Assembly: GCF_016907915.1 (NCBI RefSeq) | Contig: NZ_JAFBCW010000025.1 | Span: forward strand, 1 to 42,525 | Origin: Desulforadius tongensis | Lineage (GTDB): Bacteria; Bacillota; Desulfotomaculia; Desulfotomaculales; Desulfohalotomaculaceae | Direction: 5' to 3' | DNA length: 42,525 bases | In this document: in pieces, positions 24,262-32,470 of the stretch | Position numbering within the stretch: position 1 is the first letter of the stretch | How the letters are laid out: the number at the start of each line of letters is the position of its first letter | Notes under the pieces: model-generated | What the model was told of the DNA's origin: nothing | Seen by the model: the letters and a program-made list of their open reading frames with translations, nothing else | Database searches by the model: none | Program-made: the position numbers and the translations under genes

Positions 24262-25626
24262 ATGTCTTTATTGGAAAAACTGGAAAGCAAAAAAGCAGCA
24301 GGTAACAGCCCGGGGGAGCAGACAAAACACCAATCCCTCTCTCCCACCGGCCGTGACCCTTATGCCGATTTAAAAGCCCATTGGCATAAAAAAGTGATTG
24401 CTGAATTAAAAGAAATACCGGCCGAAGATAAGGAAAATAATGAAGTGCTGTCCAAACGCATTGAACAACTGGTGGAGCAGTTTATTATCGAAGAAGGCAA
24501 TTCCCACATTCCCCGGCTAGACCGGCTGCGCATTGCCGGGGAAATTGTGGATGAAATTACCGGCTACGGCCCCATCACCCCTCTTTTAAGGGATCCGGAT
24601 ATCAGCGAGGTAATGGTTAACGGGCCGAATCAAGTATACGTGGAAAAAAACGGCCGGTTAACTTTAACGGAGGTATTTTTTCGGGATGATGACCATGTAC
24701 TGCAGATTATCGAGCGCATCGTTGCTCCCATTGGGCGGCGCATTGATGAAAGCATGCCCATGGTAGACGCACGGCTGCCGGATGGTTCAAGGGTTAATGC
24801 CATTATACCGCCGCTGGCTTTAAACGGACCCACCATCACCATCCGGAAGTTTTCCCGCGACCCATTTACTGTTGACGACCTGGTTGGTTTTGGCACCATG
24901 ACAGCGGAAATGGCCCAGTTTTTAGAAGCCTGTGTAAAGGCCAGGTTAAACATCGTGGTTTCCGGCGGTACCGGCAGCGGTAAAACCACCACACTAAACG
25001 TGCTGTCCTCCTTTATCCCCAGCACCGAAAGAATTATTACCATAGAAGATGCGGCAGAATTACAATTACGCCAACCCCACGTACTGACACTGGAAAGCCG
25101 TCCCCCTAATATCGAGGGTAAAGGGGCCATCACCATCAGGGATTTGGTTCGCAACTCACTGCGGATGCGCCCCGACCGTATTGTGGTGGGTGAGGTGCGC
25201 AGCGGTGAGGCTTTAGATATGCTGCAGGCCATGAATACCGGTCATGACGGTTCACTGACCACCGGCCACGCCAACTCCCCCCGGGATATGCTTTCCCGTT
25301 TGGAAACCATGGTAATGATGGCGGGAATGGATTTGCCGGTGCGGGCCATTAGAGAACAAATTGCCTCGGCCATTGATTTAATTATTCAGCAATCCCGCTT
25401 GCGAGACGGTTCCCGCCGCATTACTCACCTTACCGAAGTACAGGGCATGGAAGGTGACGTTATTGTACTGCAGGATTTGTATAACTTTCACCAAACCGGC
25501 GTAGAACCGGACGGAACGGTTAAAGGTCACTTCCAATCCACCGGCATCCGTCCCAAATTTATAGACCGGCTGGAAGCAAGTGGTATCAAATTACCGCCGG
25601 AATTATTCCAACCATCAATTTTTTAA
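24262..25626 (+). CDS. tadA: Secretion/assembly ATPase TadA/CpaF
   Basis: A 454-aa hexameric ATPase of the VirB11/TadA family. An N-terminal helical region precedes EITGYGPITPLLRDPDISEV and MVNGPNQVYVEKNGRL. Walker A is SGGTGSGKTTTLN, the Asp box is ITIEDAAELQL, Walker B is RPDRIVVGEVRSGEALDMLQ, and the His box is TTGHANSPRDML. It powers pilus extension at the inner face of the membrane. ATG 24262 sits 9 bases after AGGAG; the preceding ATG at 24256 is too close. Confidence 0.94.
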   Translation: MSLLEKLESKKAAGNSPGEQTKHQSLSPTGRDPYADLKAHWHKKVIAELKEIPAEDKENNEVLSKRIEQLVEQFIIEEGNSHIPRLDRLRIAGEIVDEITGYGPITPLLRDPDISEVMVNGPNQVYVEKNGRLTLTEVFFRDDDHVLQIIERIVAPIGRRIDESMPMVDARLPDGSRVNAIIPPLALNGPTITIRKFSRDPFTVDDLVGFGTMTAEMAQFLEACVKARLNIVVSGGTGSGKTTTLNVLSSFIPSTERIITIEDAAELQLRQPHVLTLESRPPNIEGKGAITIRDLVRNSLRMRPDRIVVGEVRSGEALDMLQAMNTGHDGSLTTGHANSPRDMLSRLETMVMMAGMDLPVRAIREQIASAIDLIIQQSRLRDGSRRITHLTEVQGMEGDVIVLQDLYNFHQTGVEPDGTVKGHFQSTGIRPKFIDRLEASGIKLPPELFQPSIF

Positions 25627-25639
25627 GGGGGAGAGCGGT

Positions 25640-26608
25640 ATGGATGCCAAAAGTACTAGTATTCTAATTTTTATCACCCTTATTTTGCTGATGCTGGGAA
25701 TACAACAGCTTAAAACCGCCGACTCCAAGTTGGTGGCCAGCAGGGTCAAAAAATTAACCGCCAGGGATATTAAAAAAAAATTAAGCCCCAGTAATCAAAA
25801 GGAGCATAAAGAGTTCTGGCGTAAAATACTGACGGCAGCCGGTGAACTTTTCATCGCCAGGCGTTTGGGACGCCTGATGGATAAAAAATTAGAAGAAGCG
25901 GATGTTTTATTAAAAGGTCAAGAATTCGTGGTAATTGTACTCTGCTCTTCACTGGGAGCAGCATTCATTGTAACGGCCATAACTTTAAACCCCGCCGGCG
26001 GTCTGCTTGCTGGAATTGTGGGCGGTCTAATTCCCTTTTTACTTTTAAGCAAAGCCAGAGCTAAACGATTGAATAATTTTAACGCTCAAATCAGCGATGC
26101 ATTGACTATCATGTCCAACTCATTACGGTCAGGATTTAGTTTTTTGCAGAGCATGGATATGGTGCGTAAGGAATTACCTGACCCCATCAGAAAAGAGTTT
26201 AGCCGTACCTTTAGAGAAATCAACCTGGGTACTACCACCGAAGAAGCACTGCAGAACATGGCTAGACGGATAAAAAGTGAGGATTTGGACCTGGTTATAA
26301 CGGCGGTTTTAATCCAGCGGCAGGTAGGCGGTAACCTGGCCGAAGTGCTGGATAATATTGCCGAAACTATCAGAGAACGCATTCGCATTAAAAGAGAGGT
26401 TAAAACCCTTACCGCCCAGGGGCGCATTTCCGGAGTGGTGATCGCAGTGCTGCCGGTACTGTTAGCCGCCTTTATGTTTATAGCCAACCCGTCATATATC
26501 ATGGAACTATTCACCAATCAAATTGGGTTAATAATGCTGGCTGCAGCAATCACCGGAGAAATAATTGGGATGCTGCTGATTAAAAAAATTGTAAACATCA
26601 AGGTTTAA
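25640..26608 (+). CDS. tadB: Pilus assembly platform protein TadB
   Basis: A 322-aa integral membrane protein of the T2SSF/GspF family. Helices lie at about 5-22, 100-150 and the C-terminus. The T2SSF core contains ISDALTIMSNSLRSGFSFLQ, ARRIKSEDLDLVITAVLIQR and GGNLAEVLDNIAETIRER. It forms the membrane platform with TadC. ATG 25640 is preceded by GGGGGAGAG, and the upstream in-frame ATG lies inside tadA. Confidence 0.92.
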   Translation: MDAKSTSILIFITLILLMLGIQQLKTADSKLVASRVKKLTARDIKKKLSPSNQKEHKEFWRKILTAAGELFIARRLGRLMDKKLEEADVLLKGQEFVVIVLCSSLGAAFIVTAITLNPAGGLLAGIVGGLIPFLLLSKARAKRLNNFNAQISDALTIMSNSLRSGFSFLQSMDMVRKELPDPIRKEFSRTFREINLGTTTEEALQNMARRIKSEDLDLVITAVLIQRQVGGNLAEVLDNIAETIRERIRIKREVKTLTAQGRISGVVIAVLPVLLAAFMFIANPSYIMELFTNQIGLIMLAAAITGEIIGMLLIKKIVNIKV

Positions 26609-26620
26609 GGAGGTGCTACC

Positions 26621-27550
26621 TTGGCAATTTATCTCACGGTCATCGGTATTTTTGGATTGATGTTAACGGGTACCCTGCTTATTCAACAACTGGTTTTCGG
26701 TGAACGGATTAGAATGCGCCAGCGTGTAAACGATGTGGTGGGTTCTTCCCCTGCCCCGGCACCCATTCGCCAGCAGGAGTTATCCGCTCCCCTTTATCAA
26801 AGGGCCATTAAACCTGCTCTTAACCGCTTGGGCAGGCTAATGTCCAAGTACATTCCCGTGGCCAGGGAAGCATCACTGGCCAAAAAGTTAATTGAAGCCG
26901 GTAATCCCGGAAACCTGGCTCCAAGGGAATTAATGGTTATTAAATACCTGCTGGCCGGCAGCGGTGCACTGGCTTTATGGTTTCTCGCCGGAACCCTGGG
27001 AAAAAATTTCGCCCAGGGCACAATGATGGCGCTGGTGGGTGTTATCACGGGCTGGCTGCTGCCGGACGTTATTTTAAATTCTAAAATCCGGCAGCGGAAA
27101 GAAGAGGTGGAAAAAAAGCTGCCGGACGTTTTAGATTTACTGACGGTCAGTGTAGAAGCAGGCCTGGGCTTTGACGGGGCACTGGTGAAAGTGGTAGAAA
27201 AATCCAAGGGCGTGCTGGCTGATGAGTTTGTACAGGTACTGCAGGAATCTAAAATGGGCAAGCCCCGCCGGGAAGCCCTGCGGGATATGGCCGGCAGAAT
27301 AGGGGTTAACGATTTATCAAATTTTGTTGGTTCGGTCATCTTGGCCGATCAGCTGGGTATTAGCATTGGTAAAGTGCTGCGCCTGCAATCAAAGGAAATG
27401 CGCCAAAAACGACGCCAGCGGGCGGAAGAAAAGGCCATGAAGGCACCGGTAAAAATGCTTATTCCAATGGTACTATTTATCTTTCCGGCCATATTTATTA
27501 TTCTGCTGGGCCCGGCGATAATTCAAATCATGCGGGCATTCGGCAGCTAG
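26621..27550 (+). CDS. tadC: Pilus assembly platform protein TadC
   Basis: A 309-aa T2SSF-family membrane protein. The core motif is LPDVLDLLTVSVEAGLGFDG and later GVNDLSNFVGSVILADQLG, with a terminal helix pair (MLIPMVLFIFPAIFIILL). It pairs with TadB as the platform. It starts with TTG at 26621 after AAGGAGGTG. It follows tadB by 12 bases. Confidence 0.92.
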   Translation: MAIYLTVIGIFGLMLTGTLLIQQLVFGERIRMRQRVNDVVGSSPAPAPIRQQELSAPLYQRAIKPALNRLGRLMSKYIPVAREASLAKKLIEAGNPGNLAPRELMVIKYLLAGSGALALWFLAGTLGKNFAQGTMMALVGVITGWLLPDVILNSKIRQRKEEVEKKLPDVLDLLTVSVEAGLGFDGALVKVVEKSKGVLADEFVQVLQESKMGKPRREALRDMAGRIGVNDLSNFVGSVILADQLGISIGKVLRLQSKEMRQKRRQRAEEKAMKAPVKMLIPMVLFIFPAIFIILLGPAIIQIMRAFGS

Positions 27551-27561
27551 GAGGAAATAAA

Positions 27562-27915
27562 TTGCCGTTAATAAATGTCACCAGAAGTATGATACTGGCT
27601 AAACAAGTTGAAGTGGCAGAAACCTTTAAGGCCAGGTTAAAGGGATTAATAGGTACCTCTATACTGCCCAGTGACCGGGCGCTGTTAATTAGACCGTGCT
27701 CATCGGTACATACATTCTTTATGAAATACCCCATTGATGTAATTTTCTTGGATAAAGAAAACAGAATTTTAAAGATCCTACACTCTCTCCCCCCCTATCG
27801 TTTTAGCCCGCTGGTTTGGAATGCCAAAATGGTTTTAGAACTGCCGGCAGGTCGCTGCCGCTGTACCGGCACCAGGGTTGGCGACCTGCTAAAAGTTACT
27901 TACTTTAAAAAATGA
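27562..27915 (+). CDS. DUF192 protein
   Basis: A 117-aa protein of the DUF192 family, seen in the motifs KARLKGLIGTS, HTFFMKYPIDVIFLDKE and KMVLELPAGRC. DUF192 is a small beta-barrel of unknown function often found beside Tad loci. TTG 27562 follows AGGAGGAAA. It is 11 bases from tadC, so it belongs to the operon. Two extra Cys (CRC) sit near the C-terminus. I do not assign a role beyond possible surface or pilus association. Confidence 0.85.
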   Translation: MPLINVTRSMILAKQVEVAETFKARLKGLIGTSILPSDRALLIRPCSSVHTFFMKYPIDVIFLDKENRILKILHSLPPYRFSPLVWNAKMVLELPAGRCRCTGTRVGDLLKVTYFKK

Positions 27916-28003
27916 AAATCCCGGCAGCCGTTTGCAGGAGCGGACATTATAAAAACCACCGGCTCAGCAGGATACCATTTTTCAGGATAGCGAGGTGCTT
28001 AAA

Positions 28004-28972
28004 GTGAAAAAAATTAAAAACAAATTCATATTCAGCGGTTTCTCCCTTACCTTTCGTCTCAGTTTCGGCTTTATACTATTAATCACCTTCTTAATGGCCG
28101 CAGTTGGTATATCCACCTACCTGCGGGATAAAAATGCATTTATGGAAGAAGCCATCAGCCGCGGCTGGACCACAGTACGCACAGTTAATACCTTTGCCGC
28201 CGACAATTTAAAAAAGCAAAATTATCAATTGCTAAACGAAATGGTTAAAAATTTAGAGCAGGACAGTTTTATCTATCAAGCCACTGTAATTGATAACAGC
28301 GGCAAAATTGTGGCCCACCGGGATGAACAGCGCATCGGCCAAGTAATTAATTCCGGTGTTGTGGCTGAGGTAATGAAAAGTAAACAGAAAAAAATAACTC
28401 CTATAAATAACGAGCAGGGAAAATTAACCGGTATCACCTTTACTTCTCCAATCACAGACGCGGCAGGAAAAAATTGCGGTTACTTTAACATGACTATTGA
28501 TTTTAGTTATGTACAAGCCCACCTGCAAAAAACAGCGCACAATATATTACTAAATTTTGTACTGACCTCACTGGCAGGATTAATACTTACCCGCTTAATC
28601 ATTTTACGAAATGTTCACCGGCCGGTGCAGACACTACTAAGCGTTACTGAAAAGATTTCCAGCGGTGATTTTTCCCAGCAGCTGCCGGTAACTACCAGAG
28701 ATGAACTGGGGCGCTTGGCCCAGGGATTTAACACCATGAGCAGCACCTTGGGAGTGCTTTTTGATTCAATAAAAAGTACAGTTAATGATATGAGCCGTAC
28801 TTCAATGTTAATTGCCAAACGCACCGAGCTGGTAGAAGAAAATGAAGCACAAAAAATTGATGCCCGGCAACAGCAAGAAATTATGAAACAAATTAACAGC
28901 AGCGCCAAGCGATTATCCCGCATGAGTGATAAACTAAATTCCCTGGTTCTGCAGTTTAAAACAGAACCTTAA
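28004..28972 (+). CDS. Membrane sensor with Cache and HAMP domains, no output domain
   Basis: A 322-aa protein. Its order is a membrane helix (about 17-40), an extracytoplasmic Cache-like domain (about 45-180, with DSFIYQATVIDNSGKIVAH and GYFNMTIDFSYV), a second helix (about 187-205) and HAMP (about 206-260, HRPVQTLLSVTEKISSGDFS). A coiled coil of about 60 residues ends the protein. There is no kinase, cyclase or chemotaxis signalling domain. I prefer GTG 28004 (GAGGTG 7 bases upstream) over GTG 27995. It may be a truncated chemoreceptor or a partner protein. The 88 bases before it hold nothing I recognise. Confidence 0.8.
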   Translation: MKKIKNKFIFSGFSLTFRLSFGFILLITFLMAAVGISTYLRDKNAFMEEAISRGWTTVRTVNTFAADNLKKQNYQLLNEMVKNLEQDSFIYQATVIDNSGKIVAHRDEQRIGQVINSGVVAEVMKSKQKKITPINNEQGKLTGITFTSPITDAAGKNCGYFNMTIDFSYVQAHLQKTAHNILLNFVLTSLAGLILTRLIILRNVHRPVQTLLSVTEKISSGDFSQQLPVTTRDELGRLAQGFNTMSSTLGVLFDSIKSTVNDMSRTSMLIAKRTELVEENEAQKIDARQQQEIMKQINSSAKRLSRMSDKLNSLVLQFKTEP

Positions 28973-28980
28973 TCCCATCA

Positions 28981-29021
28981 ATACTGGTGCACCACTAACC
29001 CTGGTGCACCAGTATTTTTTA
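28981..29021. terminator. Strong bidirectional terminator
   Basis: A perfect 13-bp stem (28981-28993 with 29003-29015) is followed by TTTTTT. It sits between the Cache/HAMP gene and a convergent gene. Confidence 0.9.
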
Positions 29022-29381
29022 GCAGTTTTTCCTACCTTGACAGGTTAAATAGGATAACAGATTCATAATACATTGATAGTTATGACGGCAGGAATTTTTG
29101 TCAACCTTCTTACCATGGTCATACCTGCCGCCATCAGCTTTGTCTTCGAAAGACTGGTACTTATGCTTGTATTTTAAATACTTTTCTTTATAATGCTTCC
29201 GGCATTTTTCAGCATCTTTCCCCTGGCAGTTATGGTATTTTTCCTTACAGTACTCCATTTTTTTCTTAAAATAATCCCGGTCATATTTTTTGCTGGCTTC
29301 CATCAATTTTTTGCCCCGCAGCTTCTTATTTTCCTCTTTTAATTTGTTCAACCATTTTTCATCGCTCTTGTCATATACCAC
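29019..29381 (-). CDS. Lys/Tyr/Cys-rich small basic protein, function unknown
   Basis: A 120-aa protein that is strongly basic and rich in Lys, Tyr and Cys (for example KKKMEYCKEKYHNC, EKCRKHYKEKYLKYKHKYQ). It has seven Cys and no signal peptide or membrane segment. Such composition recalls small spore-coat or cross-linked structural proteins, but that is only a composition argument. GTG 29381 follows GGGAGGT at 9 bases. It is transcribed alone, convergent with the sensor gene and divergent from the siroheme-like gene. Confidence 0.6.
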   Translation of the reverse strand: MVYDKSDEKWLNKLKEENKKLRGKKLMEASKKYDRDYFKKKMEYCKEKYHNCQGKDAEKCRKHYKEKYLKYKHKYQSFEDKADGGRYDHGKKVDKNSCRHNYQCIMNLLSYLTCQGRKNC

Positions 29382-29531
29382 CGGTACTATACCTCCCTTC
29401 CATTTTTTACATATTATTAAAGAAAATTTAATTTGGTCACTTCATACAGCAATTTTTTTGTTTTATTTAAAGGAATTTAACATATCTTGGAGTAAGTTTT
29501 ACTTAATTATAATTTTTGTGAGGTGATAAAC

Positions 29532-30251
29532 ATGGGGCAAGGAATTTTCCAACAACAGAGAAATGGCCTGTTTGCAGTTAATATCTCCTCGCCCGGTGGT
29601 ATTTTTACCGTTGACCAATTAGCTGGGTTGGCTAAAACCGCAGCAGAATTAAACGTTTGGAGAATTAAATGCGGAACCAGGCAAACATTGATTGTACTTT
29701 TAGAAGAGGAGAAAATAGATGCCTTAATTAACTCCATTAAGAAGTTAGGCTTAAAGGTTTCTCCCTTTGGCAGTACAGTGCGCAGCGTAAAATCCTGTGC
29801 CGGCGGCGAAGGTTTATGCCCCCGAATGCTGGGTGATGCACTGGAGCTGGGTATGGAAATAGAGAAAAAATACCTGGGTCAGCCCACCCCCAAGGATTTT
29901 AAAATTTCCACCTCCGGCTGCTCGCGGGGGTGCACAGAACCTTATTGTGCTGATTTCGGTGTTGTGGCCACCGGTAAAAATATGTATAGTATTATCATCG
30001 GCGGGCGCGGTTCCACCAAACAGCCTATACACGGCAGTATAATCGCTAAAGATGTGCCCAAGGATAAGGTTTTTGCCGTGTTGGACTTCGTGCTGAATAA
30101 ATACCGCCAATGGGGAGAAGAGCACGAGCGGTTGTGTAAAACCATTGAACGGGTTGGCTTAAAGGAGTTCACACCGCCGGAGGATATGTATGCCGCTGAT
30201 GGTGCAGCAGTAGATGAAGATTTTGCCAAGTTTTTATTAGGTGAGGATTAG
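29532..30251 (+). CDS. Small siroheme reductase-like protein (nitrite/sulfite reductase 4Fe-4S family)
   Basis: A 239-aa protein. Residues 10-75 resemble the ferredoxin-like half domain of nitrite/sulfite reductases (SPGGIFTVDQLAGLAKTAAE, RIKCGTRQTL). Residues 85-175 hold the Cys set for a 4Fe-4S-siroheme centre: C89, C96 (CAGGEGLC), C130 and C134 (TSGCSRGCTEPYC). The family usually has C-x5-C; here the first spacing is x6. This length matches low-molecular-mass sulfite reductase-like proteins rather than full dissimilatory enzymes. The electron donor and substrate are unknown. ATG 29532 follows GAGGTGA. It is co-transcribed with the twin-Cys protein downstream. Confidence 0.8.
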   Translation: MGQGIFQQQRNGLFAVNISSPGGIFTVDQLAGLAKTAAELNVWRIKCGTRQTLIVLLEEEKIDALINSIKKLGLKVSPFGSTVRSVKSCAGGEGLCPRMLGDALELGMEIEKKYLGQPTPKDFKISTSGCSRGCTEPYCADFGVVATGKNMYSIIIGGRGSTKQPIHGSIIAKDVPKDKVFAVLDFVLNKYRQWGEEHERLCKTIERVGLKEFTPPEDMYAADGAAVDEDFAKFLLGED

Positions 30252-30263
30252 GAGGGTCTTTGT

Positions 30264-30722
30264 ATGAGCATGCCAGCAAAGGGAAAAGTAAATGATGTTG
30301 ATCTAGGTGTCATACTATCCTGCCTGGAAAAGTTTTGTAACGAATGTGACGATAAGGATACAGCAAATTGTAAAGAAGCCAATTGTTTGGTGGGATTTGG
30401 CAAAAAAACATTGCGTTTTGCCATTCAAAAAGGTGTACTGGACATTCCCGGCGCGCATAATTTAATACCAAAAAATGATTTCAAACCATATTATCCCGAA
30501 TCTGTAGCCGCTGCACTGGCTGAAACCTGCAACCAGTGCCGTGAGTGCCGGGATAACCACAGCGCTGACTGCGTCATTTCACTGGTGCGCAATGCCTTGG
30601 AAAGTGCAGTTTTACAGGAAGAAATAGATTATCCCGGCAGCGTCTTTATGTACATGGCTAAAATTAAAGAACAAAACCCCGAGTTATCCAACGCTCTTGC
30701 TAAAGCATTAAGGGCAAAATAA
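30264..30722 (+). CDS. Twin CxxC-x7-C repeat protein, function unknown
   Basis: A 152-aa soluble protein made of two similar halves. Cys 25, 28 and 36 (C-x2-C-x7-C) recur as Cys 92, 95 and 103 with the same spacing. Each is followed by an amphipathic helix and a PG turn (DIPGA, DYPGS). Further Cys are 20, 41 and 89. The pattern suggests two metal or Fe-S sites. I do not recognise the family. It starts 12 bases after the siroheme-like gene, with GGAGGG before the ATG, so it is a likely electron-transfer or maturation partner. Confidence 0.75.
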   Translation: MSMPAKGKVNDVDLGVILSCLEKFCNECDDKDTANCKEANCLVGFGKKTLRFAIQKGVLDIPGAHNLIPKNDFKPYYPESVAAALAETCNQCRECRDNHSADCVISLVRNALESAVLQEEIDYPGSVFMYMAKIKEQNPELSNALAKALRAK

Positions 30723-30759
30723 CAGTTAAACTCTCTCACTGAAAGAAGGGTTTACTGCC

Positions 30760-31206
30760 GTGTCTTATTATCACGTGCCCATAGAAGTGCGGCAAAAAGT
30801 ACTCAAATTTGCAGAGCAATGCCTGGGTATTAACTTAATATTAACAACAAATGTACTATTTCCCAAAAGTGTTTACATTACAGATACCCTGTTTAGTGAT
30901 GCTCACCCGGAAAAATTTATTTTAATATTTGATGTTAAGAAAAATTATTCCGGAATAAAAACAGGTAATATCAGATATTTTCAAATTCCTTTACACCTGC
31001 GCCATAACGGTCTGGCTAAAAAGGTTTATCGCATGTTAGAAAAGGAATTTATAAATTTAGGCTGCCAAATGGTATCGGTGGAGGCCACAGTGGATCGCAG
31101 CGATCAAAGCCACACAACAGTGAGCTTTTGGGAAGGCCTAGGCTTTAAAAAATCAGCATACTGTTCCCCGGATGACGATGTATATCCCATGTACAAATAT
31201 CTTTAG
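30760..31206 (+). CDS. GNAT-like N-acetyltransferase domain protein
   Basis: A 148-aa protein. The acetyl-CoA-site region looks like LRHNGLAKKVYRMLEKEFI (a weak Q/R-x-x-G-x-A motif). The C-terminal FWEGLGFKKS fits the last strand-loop of GNAT folds. The N-terminal half is not typical. The substrate is unknown. GTG 30760 follows GAAGGG. It lies 37 bases downstream of the twin-Cys gene and may share its transcript, ending at the next terminator. Confidence 0.65.
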   Translation: MSYYHVPIEVRQKVLKFAEQCLGINLILTTNVLFPKSVYITDTLFSDAHPEKFILIFDVKKNYSGIKTGNIRYFQIPLHLRHNGLAKKVYRMLEKEFINLGCQMVSVEATVDRSDQSHTTVSFWEGLGFKKSAYCSPDDDVYPMYKYL

Positions 31207-31211
31207 GTCTT

Positions 31212-31246
31212 AAAACAACGCCCGGTTTAACACCGGGTGTTGTTTT
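31212..31246 (+). terminator. Terminator after the GNAT-like gene
   Basis: A 14-bp stem (31212-31225 with 31233-31246, one G-U pair) with a 7-nt loop, then ATTTATT. Confidence 0.88.
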
Positions 31247-31341
31247 ATTTATACATTCTTCTATTCCATAATTACTGTTTATTGCCTGTTTACTTTCAAA
31301 CCGGTTATCAAAAAATAAATTTTAAAAAGGGGTTGATAAAC

Positions 31342-31485
31342 ATGTTTCGGCACAGGGAGGAAGACTATCCATTGGAAGGCACCACCTGGGCATATCCCAG
31401 ATCTGGTTTTTGGTTTTCCCACGCCATAGGTATTCTGGCAGTTGGTTACCTGGGATATATAATCGGCAAAAACGTAAGTGATTAA
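31342..31485 (+). CDS. Tiny membrane protein, function unknown
   Basis: A 47-aa protein. An N-terminal polar part (MFRHREEDYPLEGTTW) is followed by one membrane helix (SHAIGILAVGYLGYIIG) and a short tail. AAAGGGGTTGA precedes ATG 31342; longer in-frame starts lack a site. The terminator begins inside its stop codon, which supports a real short transcript. No family is recognised. Confidence 0.65.
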   Translation: MFRHREEDYPLEGTTWAYPRSGFWFSHAIGILAVGYLGYIIGKNVSD

Positions 31486-31516
31486 ATTGTGCCGCACTTC
31501 TGTGCGGCACAATTTA
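31483..31516. terminator. Terminator overlapping the stop of the tiny membrane protein
   Basis: A perfect 15-bp stem (31483-31497 with 31502-31516) and a 4-nt loop. It could also serve the convergent metF from the other side. Confidence 0.85.
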
Positions 31517-31540
31517 TCTGCATCCACCGGTTTGAAAACA

Positions 31541-32470
31541 CTAACTTATTACCGGAACATGCTGCCCTACCAGCCCGGCCTTTTCCACTATTTCGGGCAC
31601 AACGTCTTCCCAGTTGATGGCCATTATGTGTATCCCGGCCACACCCTCAATAGTCTTTAGATGCTGTACCTGTTCAATGCAAATTTTTATCCCCTCTGCC
31701 TTTTGGTCTTCTGCTTTTTCCATTCGCTCTATAATCTCGTCGGGAACGAGCATACCTGCCACACGCTGCTGAATAAATTTTGCCGCCCGGGCTGATTTTA
31801 ACGGAGTAACTCCGGCTATTATATGCACCTTTTTGTGCAGCCCGCGCCGGCGCACCATATCCATAAATTTTTCAAAGCGCTGCATATCAAAAATAGACTG
31901 GGTTTGAATAAAGTCTGCCCCGGCGTTAATTTTTTTCTCCAGGCGCATCACCCTGTACTCAAAGGGGTCGGCAAAGGGGTTGGCCACTGCACCAATAAAA
32001 TACCTGGGTTCATGCTGTTTAATCTCTTCCCCGCACTGGAATTTTTTGTCATCTCTCATGCCCCGTACCATATTAATCAGTTGAATGGAATCTATGTCAT
32101 AAACATTTTTGGCCTGGGGATGATTGCCAAATTTTTGATGATCACCGGATAAACACAACACATTGCGCATTCCCAAACTGTAGGCACCCAGCAAATCACT
32201 CTGCATGGCTATCCGGTTGCGGTCCCGGCAGGTAACCTGTATCACCGGCTCAACCCCGGCATTGTACAAATGCACCCCCGCGGCAATGCTGGATAAACGT
32301 ACAATGGCGGTTTGGTTATCAGTGATGTTTACTGCATCCACATAACCTTTCAGTATTTTAGCGGTGTTAATAATTCCCTCGGCAGAGGCGTGTTTGGGAG
32401 GTCCGATTTCAGCGGTAACGGCAAACCGGCCCTGGGAAAGAACTTTTTCTAAATTACTGCCACTCTTCAC
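31541..32470 (-). CDS. metF: Methylenetetrahydrofolate reductase MetF
   Basis: A 309-aa FAD-dependent TIM-barrel enzyme. Seen motifs are VTAEIGPPKHASAEGI, DAVNITDNQ, QVTCRDRNR, VLCLSGDHQ, GADFIQTQSIFD and HIIAGVTPLKSARAA. It reduces methylene-THF to methyl-THF in the methyl branch of the Wood-Ljungdahl pathway. GTG 32470 overlaps the metV stop (GTGA). It is the last gene of the hdrCBA-mvhD-metVF operon, which in Moorella encodes a single MetF-Hdr complex. The electron donor here is inferred to come through that complex rather than directly from NADH. Confidence 0.92.
   Translation of the reverse strand: MKSGSNLEKVLSQGRFAVTAEIGPPKHASAEGIINTAKILKGYVDAVNITDNQTAIVRLSSIAAGVHLYNAGVEPVIQVTCRDRNRIAMQSDLLGAYSLGMRNVLCLSGDHQKFGNHPQAKNVYDIDSIQLINMVRGMRDDKKFQCGEEIKQHEPRYFIGAVANPFADPFEYRVMRLEKKINAGADFIQTQSIFDMQRFEKFMDMVRRRGLHKKVHIIAGVTPLKSARAAKFIQQRVAGMLVPDEIIERMEKAEDQKAEGIKICIEQVQHLKTIEGVAGIHIMAINWEDVVPEIVEKAGLVGQHVPVIS

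Noticed and set aside
29532-30251. Dissimilatory sulfite reductase subunit (DsrA/B)
   Set aside because: The protein is only 239 aa, lacks the second half domain and ferredoxin insert, and has no dsrAB neighbours. It fits only the small siroheme-type family.
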